64,000 nucleotides of DNA from Schistocephalus solidus. Taxonomy: Eukaryota; Platyhelminthes; Cestoda; Diphyllobothriidea; Diphyllobothriidae. The notes under the pieces are model-generated. The model was not told where the DNA came from and searched no databases. It saw only the letters and a program-made list of their open reading frames with translations. Positions 11,590-23,935 of this stretch are shown here, piece by piece. Every line of letters begins with the position of its first letter. The first letter of the stretch is position 1. The position numbers were made by a program, and so were the translations under genes. The stretch spans positions 1 to 64,000 of the forward strand of contig WEDG01000429.1 of the NCBI GenBank assembly GCA_017591395.1. Direction: 5' to 3'.

Positions 11590-12530
11590 AATGCTCTTTT
11601 CACTTTAACTATCTGTCCGTCCCTTATTTTGAGATGTGACTCGCCATTGGTCCTTCGTGTTTCCAGTTCTTTTATTAAAAGTTGCATTTTCATTCACTTT
11701 TTCAGCCCGTTTTCCGTTTGAAAACAAACTTTAGAATGCGGACCCCGAAGGGTTGGTTTTCTCTGTAGCAGGAGATGAGCCTGTGCTTCGTTTTCCAAGA
11801 TGATTTTAAGAGGTCTTGGTCGAGGATTTGAATCGGGTGTTGTCAGAGCCTTCCCTATTCTATATGCCTTAAGAATGTGGATGGACTCACCGGTCATTAG
11901 AAACGTTGTTGCATTCAATTACAGGAGTTCCATGTCATGTTTTACTCGCTCCTTTGGAATTATGGACGCCGACTTTGGGACCCATGTACGAGAACATTAT
12001 GTTTTCGACTCAATCGAGTGCCCGTTTTTCAATTCAGGTCTTTCAACTGAGCAAATACTTGTAACCAGTTCCCTTGGTCCAAAAGATCCGGATGAACCGG
12101 GTGTTGGGCAGGCTGGAGCCAAATCCATGTAAGACGTGGTCTTCTTAGACCTTTTCCTCTTTGTCTTTACAAAATAACCAACCTCTTCAACATCGCATGC
12201 TGGTACAATGTCCAGCAGCGATGTAGCGATGGGGTGTAAGGCCAGATTATTGCTTATGCTGCCTGAGCTTAGTGATGATGGTGTTAAGCAAGGACTAGGT
12301 GGGACACCCTTTCGAACTAGCGAACCATCCTTTGGTTTACTGGGTTCTGTAAACGCGATGCCTTTTATGTGAGTGTTAGGTAAGCTTGTAGAGGCTCTAT
12401 GTGCATACGAATTTGCTTTGCGGTAGGGTTTTATGGACAGGAGCATTTCTAACAGATGGGCAAGAAATATATTTTTCTAAGTTATCTATTTCCTGCTCCA
12501 TTCCTAAGAATTTATGAAGGAGGCTTAAAC
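11590..12530 (-). pseudogene. LINE-A ORF1 (mirror of 6262-7200)
   Basis: Inverted copy. The first frame runs 12446 to 11997 (149 codons) and reads through the place where the left-arm copy differs by one residue (GSFGP against GSFWT). The RRM-like end (YRIGKAL, RPLKIILENE, VCFQTENG) lies at 11918-11694. The longer C-terminal reading here, with VCFQTEN, resembles the VFFQPDY of the ORF1 at 45560. Confidence 0.7.
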
Positions 12531-13455
12531 AACACAAAATTTTCATCTTCGTCTGAAGGCGATCCCGACTTGAAGACAGGAAGAACAATAGATGTCTTCC
12601 ATGAGTCAGGAAAGAATCGGTTTAAAAGATAAACTTAAAATATATGGCTTAAATCGGGAGAAGCTCTGCACTCTCTTGATAACTGAGTTTGGAATACCAT
12701 CAGTCCCCGAAGAGTTCAAGTTTTTGAGACGAATTATTTGCTGAGGATTTAATTCTAAGTAGAAATCAATGCTGCTGCTAACGTTGTTTAAGAATGGCCA
12801 AAACGTCGAAACCGGTTCAAATTCCATAGTAAGATGAATTGCAAAGAACGCACTAAACAATATTTTTCTTTGAGAACGAAGTTCTTATCTTCATTGAGTA
12901 ATGGAGGAATTAAATAACCTCGTTCATAGGAGGATCGACGACGGAACAGTTGTGCAACATATTTTGCAGAGATTGGCTCAGATTGCGCAAGATTCCATCT
13001 TTCTGTCGTGTGCATGATGAAAATTTGCGATCCTTAGATGTACAGCTAACGAAAAAGTTGATTGATCTTTTAACTGCCTCCTCGATTTCTGTAGTCTTGG
13101 CAAAAGAAATGGAGAAACATTGGATTCCAAGGCGTAGGGCTTGAAAATTTGGTTGGCATTAATTCCTCGATGTTATTTGAAACAACTGACATGAAGTCAC
13201 GAAGACTTGCTATGTCATGGGTGAAGGAGTCATGCTGCCAGTCCAATGAGTACAAAAAGCCATTAATTAAGCTCATATCTACGAGGTCAAAAAACATGAT
13301 GGGGTACGAACGGCGCAAGCCTTTTTCGAAGAGACAATCGGAAGGCAACATTGAATTAATGTAGGGTCACTTTGGAAGAGGCCTTGCTTAAAATCAATGA
13401 AGAGGGGAGCAATGTCGTTTTTGATAGTCAGGTCTAAAAGATGTTTGTCTCTTGT
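12531..13455 (-). pseudogene. LINE-A endonuclease end, linker and RT start (mirror of 5326-6261)
   Basis: Inverted copy. Here the RT entry motif reads LNSSGTDGIP, matching the sense copy at 9790, where the left arm has LNSLGTDGIP. The endonuclease tail (FDLVDMSLINGF) is at about 13290. Confidence 0.7.
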
Positions 13456-13671
13456 TAATTTTTATTTATTTTATTTTATTTTATTATTTATTGCCAGTTT
13501 ACAGGCAAGGTCAAAAAATATATACAGTAGAGGGTCAGCTGATAGTGGCTCCTGATCGTTGTTTCCGGGTGTTTTCGGGAGAAAAAACTGCAGCTTATTG
13601 AGTAATTAAAAGTTCTGAACAGGGACGCGTTAACACAGGTGCCCGGTGAAGAACCTCCATTCAGTGTTATG
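13456..13671 (-). mobile_element. LINE-A-like 3' terminal fragment (mirror of 5108-5325)
   Basis: Inverted copy with the A-rich tail at 13456-13495 (read as TTTATTTATTTTATTTTATT on plus) and the hairpin region at 13545-13595. Confidence 0.6.
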
Positions 13672-14185
13672 GGTGAAAAGTCTAGGTCTAGGTCCTCTGT
13701 TGTGGATGAGGAGGAGGTGGGGGGTAAGGGAAAGGGGGTACACATTGTTTGACAAACTGGTTGAATAGCAGCAAAAATTATTAGGCTCTCTGGTGAAGAC
13801 GGTCTGGAAGAATTTGGAAAGTAGGGATGCTTTAACCTGGTCGTCGGTCTCCAGTTTTCCGTCTGCAGACCTAAGGGCAGGAATCATTTCCTGGATTCTC
13901 TTTGTACTCCGTATGTAACCATATAGCCTTTTGGGTTTCAACGATTTTTGCAGTATGTTTTAGTTCAAACTTCCTCCGTAGCTTAGCAGCCTCACATTTA
14001 CAAACGTTGCGTTGCTGCTTATTCCCGTAAGTGAGCATCGGAGCCGGTTTGTCTGTAATGCCTCAGAAGCGAATTGTCTTTTTTTTAAAAGAGGCCTGTA
14101 AGTTTGAGTTTATCCACTTTTGGCGGTTTTGTGGTTGTCTTTCTCCTGTGAGAGGACAGTTGAGGAAAACAATCCTTTTCAATAA
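13672..14185 (-). pseudogene. LINE-B linker fragment (mirror of 4601-5107)
   Basis: Inverted copy with KRLYGYIRSTKR, IPALRSADGK and TVFTREPNNF at 13941-13780. Indels near 13790 and 13940 shift the frame relative to the other copies. Confidence 0.8.
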
Positions 14186-15410
14186 CGAACTCAATGTTGT
14201 CCAATCTTTTATTGGTTTTGGAAGGTGTCCTGAATGTAGAAAAACTAGTGACAGTTCGCGTAAACAGGGATAGCTATGCTGAATTTTGATACTTCTAGGT
14301 AACTTATTCCAGATTGCTACAGCGTTTACCGGAAAAAACGGTCGGTGTCTAACTGTGCGTGCCAAAGGAAGAACTAAAAATACATCTCGATGACTGGTGC
14401 GCCGAGAGTGGTCGAGGTGCCTCAGAGATATAAGGGGGTTAAATGTACGACTGTTTAGTAGTTTAAACAGTAAAAATAGTCCCTTCTGTAATCTGCGAAG
14501 CCACAGTGGGTCAAGGCTTGTAAGCTCACAGCGTTGTTGGTAGGACAGGTTTCGGTGATCTGAATAGAAAACTCTTTTTGTAAAGAAGTGCTGGACTGAT
14601 TCTATCTTCTTTCGGTCACTAGCGTGCAGAAGGCTAAGCTAGAAACGAGCAATATTCCAGACTAGGCCTGACATACATTTTATAGAGGCTGATTCTAATT
14701 TTGACGGTTTTGAAATTTCTGAGAATAAACCCAGTAGTTTGGCGTGCTTTCCGAGACAATCAGGGGTGCAGTGCTTTTGACAGATTAAGACTACTAGAGT
14801 ATGATATGCCCAGATCCTTTATAAGTCGGGGCACGTTTAGATCGTGACCGTCTGAGACCAATTAGTAAAATTAATAATTGTATGGGAAAGGCTGAACTCT
14901 GGGTGGACGAAGTTTAAAATCCAGTCAATTTCAGGAAAAAGTGAAATCAACAGCGATTATTTCCAATGTCAAAATTTGACTCAGAAACAAATTGCAAAAA
15001 TTTCACGAATTTTGCATCATCATCGGATAATGAATTAGGAAGGCTGTAACCGCATCCGAGAATCACCTTTTTACGGGGCGACAGGATAATGGGACGAAGC
15101 AGTAATTACAAGAGAATGACGTGGCATGTAGATCAAAGGGGAAGTGCTTAAATGAAGCTTAAATACATAGAAGATAACCACCACCATGCTTATTAATGCC
15201 ATCTTGCAGTAGAGTTCATACTAGTAAATGACAAGCAGATGGTCGGAAATTAAGGGATGGGTCCAAGATTCAGCTTCACATAAAACATCGAGCATTTACT
15301 CCAAAAAGAAATGGCTCTCAGCCTGGCCTCAGTTGCAGCCTCTTTTCCATCCTTGAGCAATAAAGTAATGGGAGGAGATATATCTGGCATTTGCGAGACT
15401 TCGCAGCCTA
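14186..15410 (-). pseudogene. LINE-A endonuclease-to-C-terminus deletion copy (mirror of 3380-4600)
   Basis: Inverted copy with the same loss of the RT core; the junction is near 14880. The C-terminal part (14365 downwards) keeps HRPFFPVNAVAIWNKLP, the AIWNKLP block typical of the end of LINE ORF2. Confidence 0.7.
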
Positions 15411-16529
15411 TTTCAGATATTCTTAATTCTAAAAATTCGTTTGGATTAACTTGAACCTCTTGATCCTCTGGTCACTCAAGCGTACACCTCGTCCAGCAAT
15501 AATCGGTCTTCGTCGGACGAAAAAATTGATCTCCTGCTCATGGAACTATTACTATACCTCTGGCACAATTATGCAGCAGGTCTTTCAATTCATTGGAGTG
15601 AATAGCTCGGAAACTGAAGAACGGATGAAACGCAAGCATAATTTTTATGCTGCGTAATATTCAAAATCATATATCTGCTATCATGTGTACGCGTTTGTTT
15701 ACGCAAAGCTATGGCTTGGGATTCATAGTCGTGCACGGTAAGCGACTGCGCTCGCTCAGTCATGATTCCCCAATATTAGTCACCTTTTTTCCTTGATATA
15801 ATTCCCTGACTTCATACTGTCACAGGGAGATTAGTAGATAATTCTGTAAGAAATGGCATTACTCAGTTTCCATTGACCTCATTTAAAATGCAAAGAAAAC
15901 TGAAAAAATTTTAAACTGTCGACTAGCAACACAGAAATGACTTCTCCTGCCGCATGTTGAACAAATTGCATTAACGATCACCTATGGCCTGCTCATCTGA
16001 ATCCATAGCCAATTATGTACGGAAAAACGAATTTGATTGATCTTGTAGGACCTCAAGACAATATTACTTCTCTTATTACCACACCCATACCAATTCCACA
16101 AGTAACTCCTGGTAAAAATGCAGATAATTAGCTCAATTATAAGTCAGGACTAAAGTCTTTGACCACTATAAAAATTGAAAAAGATCTACTTTATCTACTA
16201 AAAATACTTATTTACGATTGCTTATTGTCCCCAAAACACCTCTAACCCAACTAATTTGAATTTCCAACTAATCCCCAGACCTTGTACTGAGGCTACTAAA
16301 CCAAATATGTCAGCATACTCGTCCAAGAATGGCACTTCTGTTCCATTCGCAGCAGTGCATGCCCAACCCCGAAGCCCATTCCCTTCACGGTCGTTTTCCC
16401 AGTTGTCTCTCAATACGAAGGGTCCTGCTGGACTACGAGACTCACCTGACATTCTGTGTCACTTTACTAGGAATATTTTGTAGTATTCTGTCCAGGGATT
16501 TCCCGGAAAAGGCCCAATAGCCGGCGGTA
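15411..16529. other. Unassigned part of the composite unit (mirror of 2246-3379)
   Basis: Holds the inverted copy of the 76-codon frame (16452 down to 16222, minus strand), identical in protein to the 2323-2553 copy. Nothing else recognised. Confidence 0.35.
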
Positions 16530-17245
16530 GTGCTAAGTTCCGCTGTCTGTCATTTCCACCTCCATATTTTACTGCCTTTACCCACATCAGACGCATACTC
16601 TCCCACAACCTTTTTTTCCAGAACAGGGCTTGAGCACCCACCCACTATGTTCAGTGGCCCGTTAACAACTGAATGGCTAAGCTGCCCTCCCTCAAAAATA
16701 ACTAGCTTGACCACCTTAACTGTTCGTTCTAAATGCCAGATCCTTTTCTCAATAAAAACGCCTCTGCTTCAGACTATGGTCTTCGATCACCGTCCAACTA
16801 TTGTTATAGTATCTGAACCATGGGCAACACCTTCCATAGCCGACTCCGAAATCTCTCTTCTAGATTATAATTATCTTCAAAATGTTTGTCACGGCAGCCG
16901 TGCTGGAGGATGCTGTATCTTTTTTAAGCCAGTGCTGTCTTTTAAACCCTTAGCCTACCCGAAATTGACCGCGGTTAGAGAGAGCTGCTGGCTTCGAATT
17001 ACCTTAAAAAATAAGAATTATTTACCAGAAGGTTTTATCTATCACCCACTGAATGACAGTGAGGATAAAGATCTTTGTCTCGTAGAATTTTTACACCGCA
17101 GCTGCTTTTAAATTTAAAGCATTGCTTGATTGCAGGTGATTTCAACCTTCCTGGAGTGCGATGATTTCCACCTTCCGGTTCTATGAAGTTCAAGGACTTA
17201 CCCGAGGTCGTAGATATTGGCATGTGGAATCGGGTTGATAGATAG
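16530..17245 (+). pseudogene. LINE-A endonuclease N-terminal fragment, best-kept copy
   Basis: Sense-strand copy of 1536-2245 and the only one open across the region (193 codons, 16530-17111). After a non-LINE-looking start, the blocks NARSFLNKT-like (16730-16760), PTIVIVSEPWATPSIADSEI (16795-16850), GGCCIFFKPVLSF (about 16910) and EGFIYHPLND (17030) follow. The usual E-T-W is S-E-P-W, so metal binding may survive but the motif is altered. GDFNLP follows in another frame near 17135. The C-terminal catalytic SDH is absent. Confidence 0.7.
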
Positions 17246-18771
17246 ATGTTTTATTTGAGTACCTGGCAAGTCACTGTTATTGAAAGAAATTAATAAAGAC
17301 GAGTGCGAAATCGCGTACCACTCAGTTCTGGATAGTATGTCAGCTTCTTGGCGATGAAAAATGACACAAATCAATGTGATCAAAAAAATAGATGAAAGAG
17401 CAGACAGTGAAAAAACTCTTTGGGCATTTGTATGGAAAAAACATATTTTGAATGGGGTTTTTAAATTTTTAAGGAGAAAAAACTGTCACTCGTGGCAGAA
17501 AAACATATGCCTGAGGTAGGACCGACATGCTGATGAGAGCGCATGAGAGTTTAAAACGCTCCGCATCGTCGGAAAAATCATGTAACTAAAAGGGCTACTT
17601 TTCACCACCGCAGGTGTGATCGCAATGTGTGTTAATTAGCTATAAGCGTTATGGTTAAGAATTCAAGACAGGGGAAATCTTGACAGGCATCATGCGTACG
17701 CTTAGGGTCGAACGAAAAAAGGACTGTTTAGGTCGTGTAGTTCATGGCAGAATTGCCCAAGTAGCAAAAATTATACTCTCATTGCTCATTTCTCAGACAA
17801 CTGAGAGAGGAAATTGTTAAGATCGTCAACAGTCAGTGTAGGATTGACACTGGGGAGAAGGATAGGGCCACAATGACCATCGTCTTAAGGCAAGAAAGAT
17901 GTTATGGCGAACGAGGTTGTAGCAGTTTGCAAAGGGTTATGAAAGAGGATATCCGTGAACACCAAGAGAGCCATGGAAGTCGTCAATATTTGCAAATGAT
18001 AGTCGAAATCAAGAGAGGACAAAAACCGGCTGCAAAGAGCGTCTTATTTAAAAAAAGAGGTGTAAAAAACGAAATTGATTCTACGAGGGCATATTAAGCA
18101 GTACTGAAGGTTGCTTCTGAGCGTAGTACGAAAGGATAATGGGAGATCTGCCAATTGATTAAGAACAAGTCCAGATAATGTGCTCAAGGTTGCTAGTTGG
18201 CATGAGAATCGATAATTAATCTGAAGCCTGCACATCTCAGTATTCAGATTGTAATTCTGATAATTGTTATCAGCAAAGGAAACGGATGCACTTTAAAATG
18301 AACGCACAAATATGCACAATTGTTTGGCGATCATTTTACGGAGGCACTGGTTATGAAGACATAATAGTTCGTGGGAAAACGAGGCATGGACGACATAAAT
18401 TGGAGACGGACTTCTTAATTCCCGATGGTTCATTCTCTGGGTCATAGAGATAGCTGCTAGGGAGGGGAGAGAAATATAAAAGGTTAATCAAATCAGTGTT
18501 AATATAGATGTTCTGCCTTCACTTGAAATCAGGTTGGTTATTTGATAACTTTATTTCGATTGACAGGTTAGTTCAAAGAAAGCAATACCTGGAAGCAAAG
18601 AACAGAGAACCTTAAGAAGTGAGGGATATTGGAGGAGGTATAATTGATAAAGAACTACATAGGTTGTACGGAAGCCTAACGGGAGTAAGGGCTGAAATTC
18701 AGGGAATATTTGAATTATTATTAAGGTGGCTGTGGTGGTCTGTCAAGGCCAAACCACATGTATCGACACAA
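17246..18771 (-). mobile_element. LINE-A 3' end (mirror of 1-1535)
   Basis: Inverted copy of the LINE-A 3' UTR. The tail is at 17246-17260 and the coding end near 18540-18771. It is continuous with 18772-18805, which pairs with 19366-19386 but lies outside the window for the first copy. Confidence 0.7.
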
Positions 18772-18805
18772 AAAAGGTGAGAATTCCATTTGCCAACTCC
18801 CGATT

Positions 18806-19385
18806 CAAATCCTCAGCCAAGATTTCTGTGTGTAAGTATCATCTTTCTGTGGTTGTTTTCTATTTTGATCTTCGGAAGGCCTTCGGTAAAGTGTCACATA
18901 TGAGACTTTTAGCTAAGTTGGGAGCTTAAGTACTTCGTAGTCCCCTTACCGATTTCATTACATCATATCTTACTAATCATGAACAAAAGGTCTTTGAAGG
19001 TTCCTCATTTTTAACTGAGATTCCTGTTGTAAGCGGTGTCCTTCAAGGCACCGTGATATTTCCTCCTTTGTTTTTGTTTTCCCTTAGTTATATTTCATCC
19101 GCAGTTCTATTCACTTAAACTCAATTCAATTTATTGAGGAAAATATTCATGGGCCTTTGAGTACCCTATTTGTAACGTAAAATTATTTGCGGTATACAGA
19201 GAAAACATGTCGGTTGCAAAAGTTCAAGGGCGATCATAAGATATGACAAGTATTTTATTTATGCGGACAATCTTAAATGCTTATATCCCTTCTCTTAATC
19301 TACGGCCTTACGATTCTTAGAAGAAATCCATGCAGACGTCCATGCTCGTTCCACCTGGAACTTGACATGGCAAATGGAATTCTCA
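18806..19385 (+). pseudogene. LINE-A RT core in the spacer of the second palindrome
   Basis: Sense-strand RT: VVVFYFDLRKAFGKVSHMRL (about 18847-18910, motif A with its Asp), SPLTDFITSYL, VVSGVLQGTV (about 19025-19055, motif B), a decayed YADNLKC (19260-19280, where YADD has become YADN) and WQMEFSP (19370). It runs directly into the LINE-A C-terminus and 3' UTR of the third unit copy. A LINE-F 3' end interrupts it. Loss of the second catalytic Asp means it is dead. Confidence 0.75.
19117..19245 (-). mobile_element. Very short LINE-F insertion (3' end only)
   Basis: About 125 bases matching 50075-50205: CAATTCAATTTATTGAGG, GGGCCTTTGAGTACCC and GCGGTATACAGAGAAA. It breaks LINE-A between the TVLGP region and YADD. 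In the LINE-A at 52050-52110 the two flanks are adjacent. This is a severely 5'-truncated copy holding little more than the 3' stem-loop and tail. Confidence 0.8.
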
Positions 19386-20920
19386 CCTTTTTTGTGTCGA
19401 TACATGTGGTTTGGCCTTGACAGACTACCACAGCCACCTTAATAATAATTCAAATATTCCCTGAATTTCAGCCCTTACTCCCGTTAGGCTTCCGTACAAC
19501 CTATATAGTTCTTTGTCAATTATACCTCCTCCAATATCCCTCACTTCTTAAGGTTCTCTGTTCTTTGCTTCCAGGTATTGCTTTCTTTGAACTAACCTGC
19601 CAATCGAAATAAGGTTATCAAATAACCAACCTGATTTCAAGCGAAGGCAGAACATCTATATTAACACTGATTTTGATTAACCTTTTATATTTCTCTCCCC
19701 TCCCTAGCAGCTATCTCTATGACCCAGAGAATGAACCATCGGGAATTAAGAAGTCCGTCTCCAATTTATGTCGTCCATGCCTCGTTTTCCCACGAACTAT
19801 TATGTCTTCATAACCAGTGCCTCCGTAAAATGATCGCCAAACAATTTTGCATATTTGTGCATTCATTTTAAAGTGCATCCGTTTCCTTTGCTGATAACCA
19901 TTATCAGAATTACAATCTGAATACTGAGATGTGCAGGCTTCAGATTAATTATCGATTCTCATGCCAACTAGCAACCTTGAGCACATTATCTGGACTTGTT
20001 CTTAATCAATTGGCAGATCTCCCATTATCCTTTCGTACTACGCTCAGAAGCAACCTTCAGTACTGCTTAATATGCCCTCGTAGATCAATTTCGTTTTTAC
20101 ACCTCTTTTTTAAATAAGACGCTCTTTGCAGCCGGTTTTTGTCCTCTCTTGATTTCGACTATCATTTGCAAATATTGACGACTTCCATGGCTCTCTTGGT
20201 GTTCACGGTTATCCTCTTTCATACAACCTCGTTCGCCATAACATCTTTCTTGCCTTAAGACGATGGTGATTGTGGCCCTATCCTTCTCCCCAGTGTCAAT
20301 CCTACACTGACTGTTGACGATCTTAACAATTTCCTCTCTCAGATGTCTGAGAAATCAGCAATGAGAGTATAATTGTTGCTACTTGGGCAATTCTGCCATG
20401 AACTACACGACTTAAACATTCCTTTTTTCGTTCGACCCTAAGCGTACGCATGATGCCTGTCAAGATTTCCCCTGTCTTGAATTCTTAACCATAACGCTTA
20501 TAGCTAATTAACACCATTGCGATCACACCTGCGGTGGTGAAAAGTAGCCCTTTAGTTACATGATTTTTCCGACGATGCGGAGCGTTTTAAACTCTCATGC
20601 GCTCTCATCAGCATGTCGGTCCTACCTCAGGCATATGTTTTATGCCACGAGTGACAGTTTTTCTCCTTTAAAATTAAAACCCCATTCAAAAATATGTTTT
20701 TTCCATACAAAATGCCCAAAGAGTTTTTCACTGTCTGCTCTTTTCATCTATTTTTGATCACACTGATTTGTGTCATTTTTTTCATCGCCAAGAAGCTGAC
20801 ATACTATCCAGAACTGAGCGGTACGCGATTTCGCACTCGTCTTTATTAATTTCTTTCAATAACAGTGACTTGCCAGGTACTCAAATAAAACATCTATCTA
20901 TCAACCCGATTCCACATGCC
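19386..20920 (+). mobile_element. LINE-A 3' end, third copy
   Basis: Direct repeat of 1-1535, beginning TTTGTGTCGATACATG at 19390. It lacks a short stretch near 20220 (ACCCTTTGCAAACTGCT in copy 1) and shows several homopolymer length changes. Non-coding. Confidence 0.75.
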
Positions 20921-21606
20921 AATATCTACGACCTCGGGTAAGTCCTTGAACTTCATAGAACCGGAAGGTGGAAATCATCGCACTCCAGGAAGGTTGAAAT
21001 CACCTGCAATCAAGCAATGCTTTAAATTTAAAGCAGCTGCGGTGTAAAATTCCTACGAGAGACAAAGATCTTTATCCTCACTGTCATTCAGTGGGTGATA
21101 GATAAAACCTTCTGGTAAATAATTCTTATTTTTTAAGGTAATTCGAAGCCAGCAGCTCTCTAACCGCAGTCAATTTCGGGTAGGCTAAGGGTTTAAAAGA
21201 CAGCACTGGCTTAAAAAAGATACAGCATCCTCCAGCACGGCTGCCGTGACAAACATTTTGAAGATAATTATAATCTAGAAGAGAGATTTCGGAGTCGGCT
21301 ATGGAAGGTGTTGCCCATGGTTCAGATACTATAACAATAGTTGGACAGTGATCGAAGACCATAGTCTGAAGCAGAGGCGTTTTATTGAGAAAGGATCTGG
21401 CATTTAGAACGAACAGTTAAGGTGGTCAAGCTAGTTATTTTTGAGGGAGGGCAGCTTAGCCATTCAGTTGTTAACGGGCCACTGAACATAGTGGGTGGGT
21501 GCTCAAGCCCTGTTCTGGAAAAAAAGGTTGTGGGAGAGTATGCGTCTGATGTGGGTAAAGGCAGTAAAATATGGAGGTGGAAATGACAGACAGCGGAACT
21601 TAGCAC
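20921..21606 (-). pseudogene. LINE-A endonuclease fragment, antisense, third copy
   Basis: Same as 1536-2245. A two-base loss in a CT run (near 21160) shifts the frame after LTAVREL. Blocks IVIVSEPW and GGCCIFFK are kept at 21362-21200. Confidence 0.7.
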
Positions 21607-22739
21607 TACCGCCGGCTATTGGGCCTTTTCCGGGAAATCCCTGGACAGAATACTACAAAATATTCCTAGTAAAGTGACACAGAATGTCAGGTGAGTCTCG
21701 TAGTCCAGCAGAACCCTTCGTATTGAGAGACAACTGGGAAAACGACCGTGAAGGGAATGGGCTTCGGGGTTGGGCATGCACTGCTGCGAATGGAACAGAA
21801 GTGCCATTCTTGGACGAGTATGCTGACATATTTGGTTTAGTAGCCTCAGTACAAGGTCTGGGGATTAGTTGGAAATTCAAATTAGTTGGGTTAGAGGTGT
21901 TTTGGGGACAATAAGCAATCGTAAATAAGTATTTTTAGTAGATAAAGTAGATCTTTTTCAATTTTATAGTGGTCAAGACTTTAGTCTGACTTATCATTGA
22001 GCTAATTATCTGCATTTTTTACCAGGAGTTACTTGTGGAATTGGTATGGGTGTGGTAATAAGAGAAGTAATATTGTCTTGAGGTCCTACAAGATCAATCA
22101 AATTCGTTTTCCGTACATAATTGGCTATGGATTCAGATGAGCAGGCCATAGGTGATCGTTAATGCAATTTGTTCAACATGGCAACAGGAGAAGTCATTTC
22201 TGTGTTGCTAGTCGACAGTTTAAAATTTTTTCAGTTTTCTTTGCATTTAAATGAGGTCAATGGAAACTGAGTAATGCCATTTCTTACAGAATTATCTACT
22301 AATCTCCTTCCTAGACAGTATGAAGTCGAATTATATCAAGGAAAAAAAGGTGACTAATATTGGGGAATCATGACTGAGCGAGCGCAGTCGCTTACCGTGC
22401 ACGACTATGAATCCCAAGCCATAGCTTTGCGTAAACAAACGCGTACACATGATAGCAGATATATGATTTTGAATATTACGCAGCATAAAATTATGCTTGC
22501 GTTTCATCCGTTCTTCAGTTTCCGAGCTATTCACTCCAATGAATTGAAAGACCTGCTGCATAATTGTGTCAGAGGTAATAGTAATAGTTCCATGAGCAGG
22601 AGATCAATTTTTTCGTCCGACGAAGACCGATTATTGCTGGACGAGGTGTACGCTTGAGTGACCAGAGGATCAAGAGGTTCAAGTTAATCCAAACGAATTT
22701 TAGAATTAAGAATATCTGAAATAGGCTGCGAAGTCTCGC
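21607..22739. other. Unassigned part of the composite unit, third copy
   Basis: Contains the third copy of the 76-codon frame (21684-21914), one residue different (SPAEPF instead of SPAGPF). No other feature recognised. Confidence 0.35.
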
Positions 22740-23935
22740 AAATGCCAGATATATCTCCTCCCATTACTTTATTGCTCAAGGATGGAAAAGAGGCTGCAAC
22801 TGAGGCCAGGCTGAGAGCCATTTCTTTTGAGTAAATGCTCGATGTTTTATGTGAAGCTGAATCTTGGACCCATCCCTTAATTTCCGACCATCTGCTTGTC
22901 ATTTACTAGTATGAACTCTACTGGCAAGACAGCATTAATAAGCATGGTGGTGGTTATCTTCTATGTATTTAAGCTTCATTTAAGCACTTCCCCTTTGATC
23001 TACATGCCACGTCATTCTCTTGTAATTACTGCTTCGCTTCCATTATCCTGTCGCCCCGTAAAAAAGGTGATTCTCGGATGCAGTTACAGCCTTCCTAATT
23101 CATTATCCGATGATGATGCAAAATTCGTGAAATTTTTAAATGTGTTTCTGAGTCAAATTTTGACATTAAAATAATCGCTGTTGATTTTAATTTTCCTGAA
23201 ATTGACTGGATTTTAAACTTCTGTCCACCCAGAGTTCAGCCTTTCCTATATACCATTAATTTTACTAATTGGTCTCAGACGGTCACGATCTAAACGTGCC
23301 CCGACTTATAAAGGATCTGGGCATATCATACTCTAGTAGTCTTAATCTGTCAAAGCACTGCACCCTGATTGTCTCGAAAGCACGCCAAACTACTGGGTTT
23401 ATTCTCAGAAATTTCAAAACCGTCAAAATTATGAACCAGCCTCTATAAAATGTATGTCAGGCCTAGTCTGGAATATTGCTCGTTTCTATTTAGCCTTCTG
23501 CACGCTAGTGACCGAAAGAAGATAGAATCAGTCCAGCACTTCTTTACAAAAAGAGTTTTCTATTCAGATCACCGAAACCTGTCCTACCAACAACGCTGTG
23601 AGCTTACAAGCCTTGACCCACTGTGGCTTCGCAGATTACAGAAGGGACTATTTTTACTGTTTAAACTACTAAACAGTCGTACATTTAACCCCCTTATATC
23701 TCTGAGGCACCTCGACCACTCTCGGCGCACCAGTCATCGAGATGTATTTTTAGTTCTCCCTTTGGCACGCACAGTTAGACACCGACCGTTTTTTCCGGTA
23801 AACGCTGTAGCAATCTGGAATAAGTTACCTAGAAGTATCAAAATTCAGCAAAGCTATCCCTTGTTTACGCGAACTGTCACTAGTTTTCTACATTCAGGAC
23901 ACCTTCCAAAACCAATAAAGATTGGACAACATTGA
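22740..23935 (+). pseudogene. LINE-A endonuclease-to-C-terminus deletion copy, third copy
   Basis: Direct repeat of 3380-4600 with the same internal loss of RT. The C-terminal part is better preserved here (161 codons, 23450-23935): MYVRPSLEYCSF, RKKIESVQHFFTKR, LQKGLFLLFKLL and AVAIWNKLPRSIK. That confirms it as the normal C-terminus of a LINE ORF2. Confidence 0.75.

Larger units (their letters stand above)
9905..18772. repeat. Right arm of the first giant inverted repeat
   Basis: Reverse complement of 1-8885. Its inner end is continuous with the 8886-9904 spacer: LINE-A sense coding runs unbroken in gene order from the spacer into this arm. That suggests the right arm is the original and the left arm the inverted copy. 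Its part 13672-18805 is also the left arm of the second palindrome. Confidence 0.9.
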
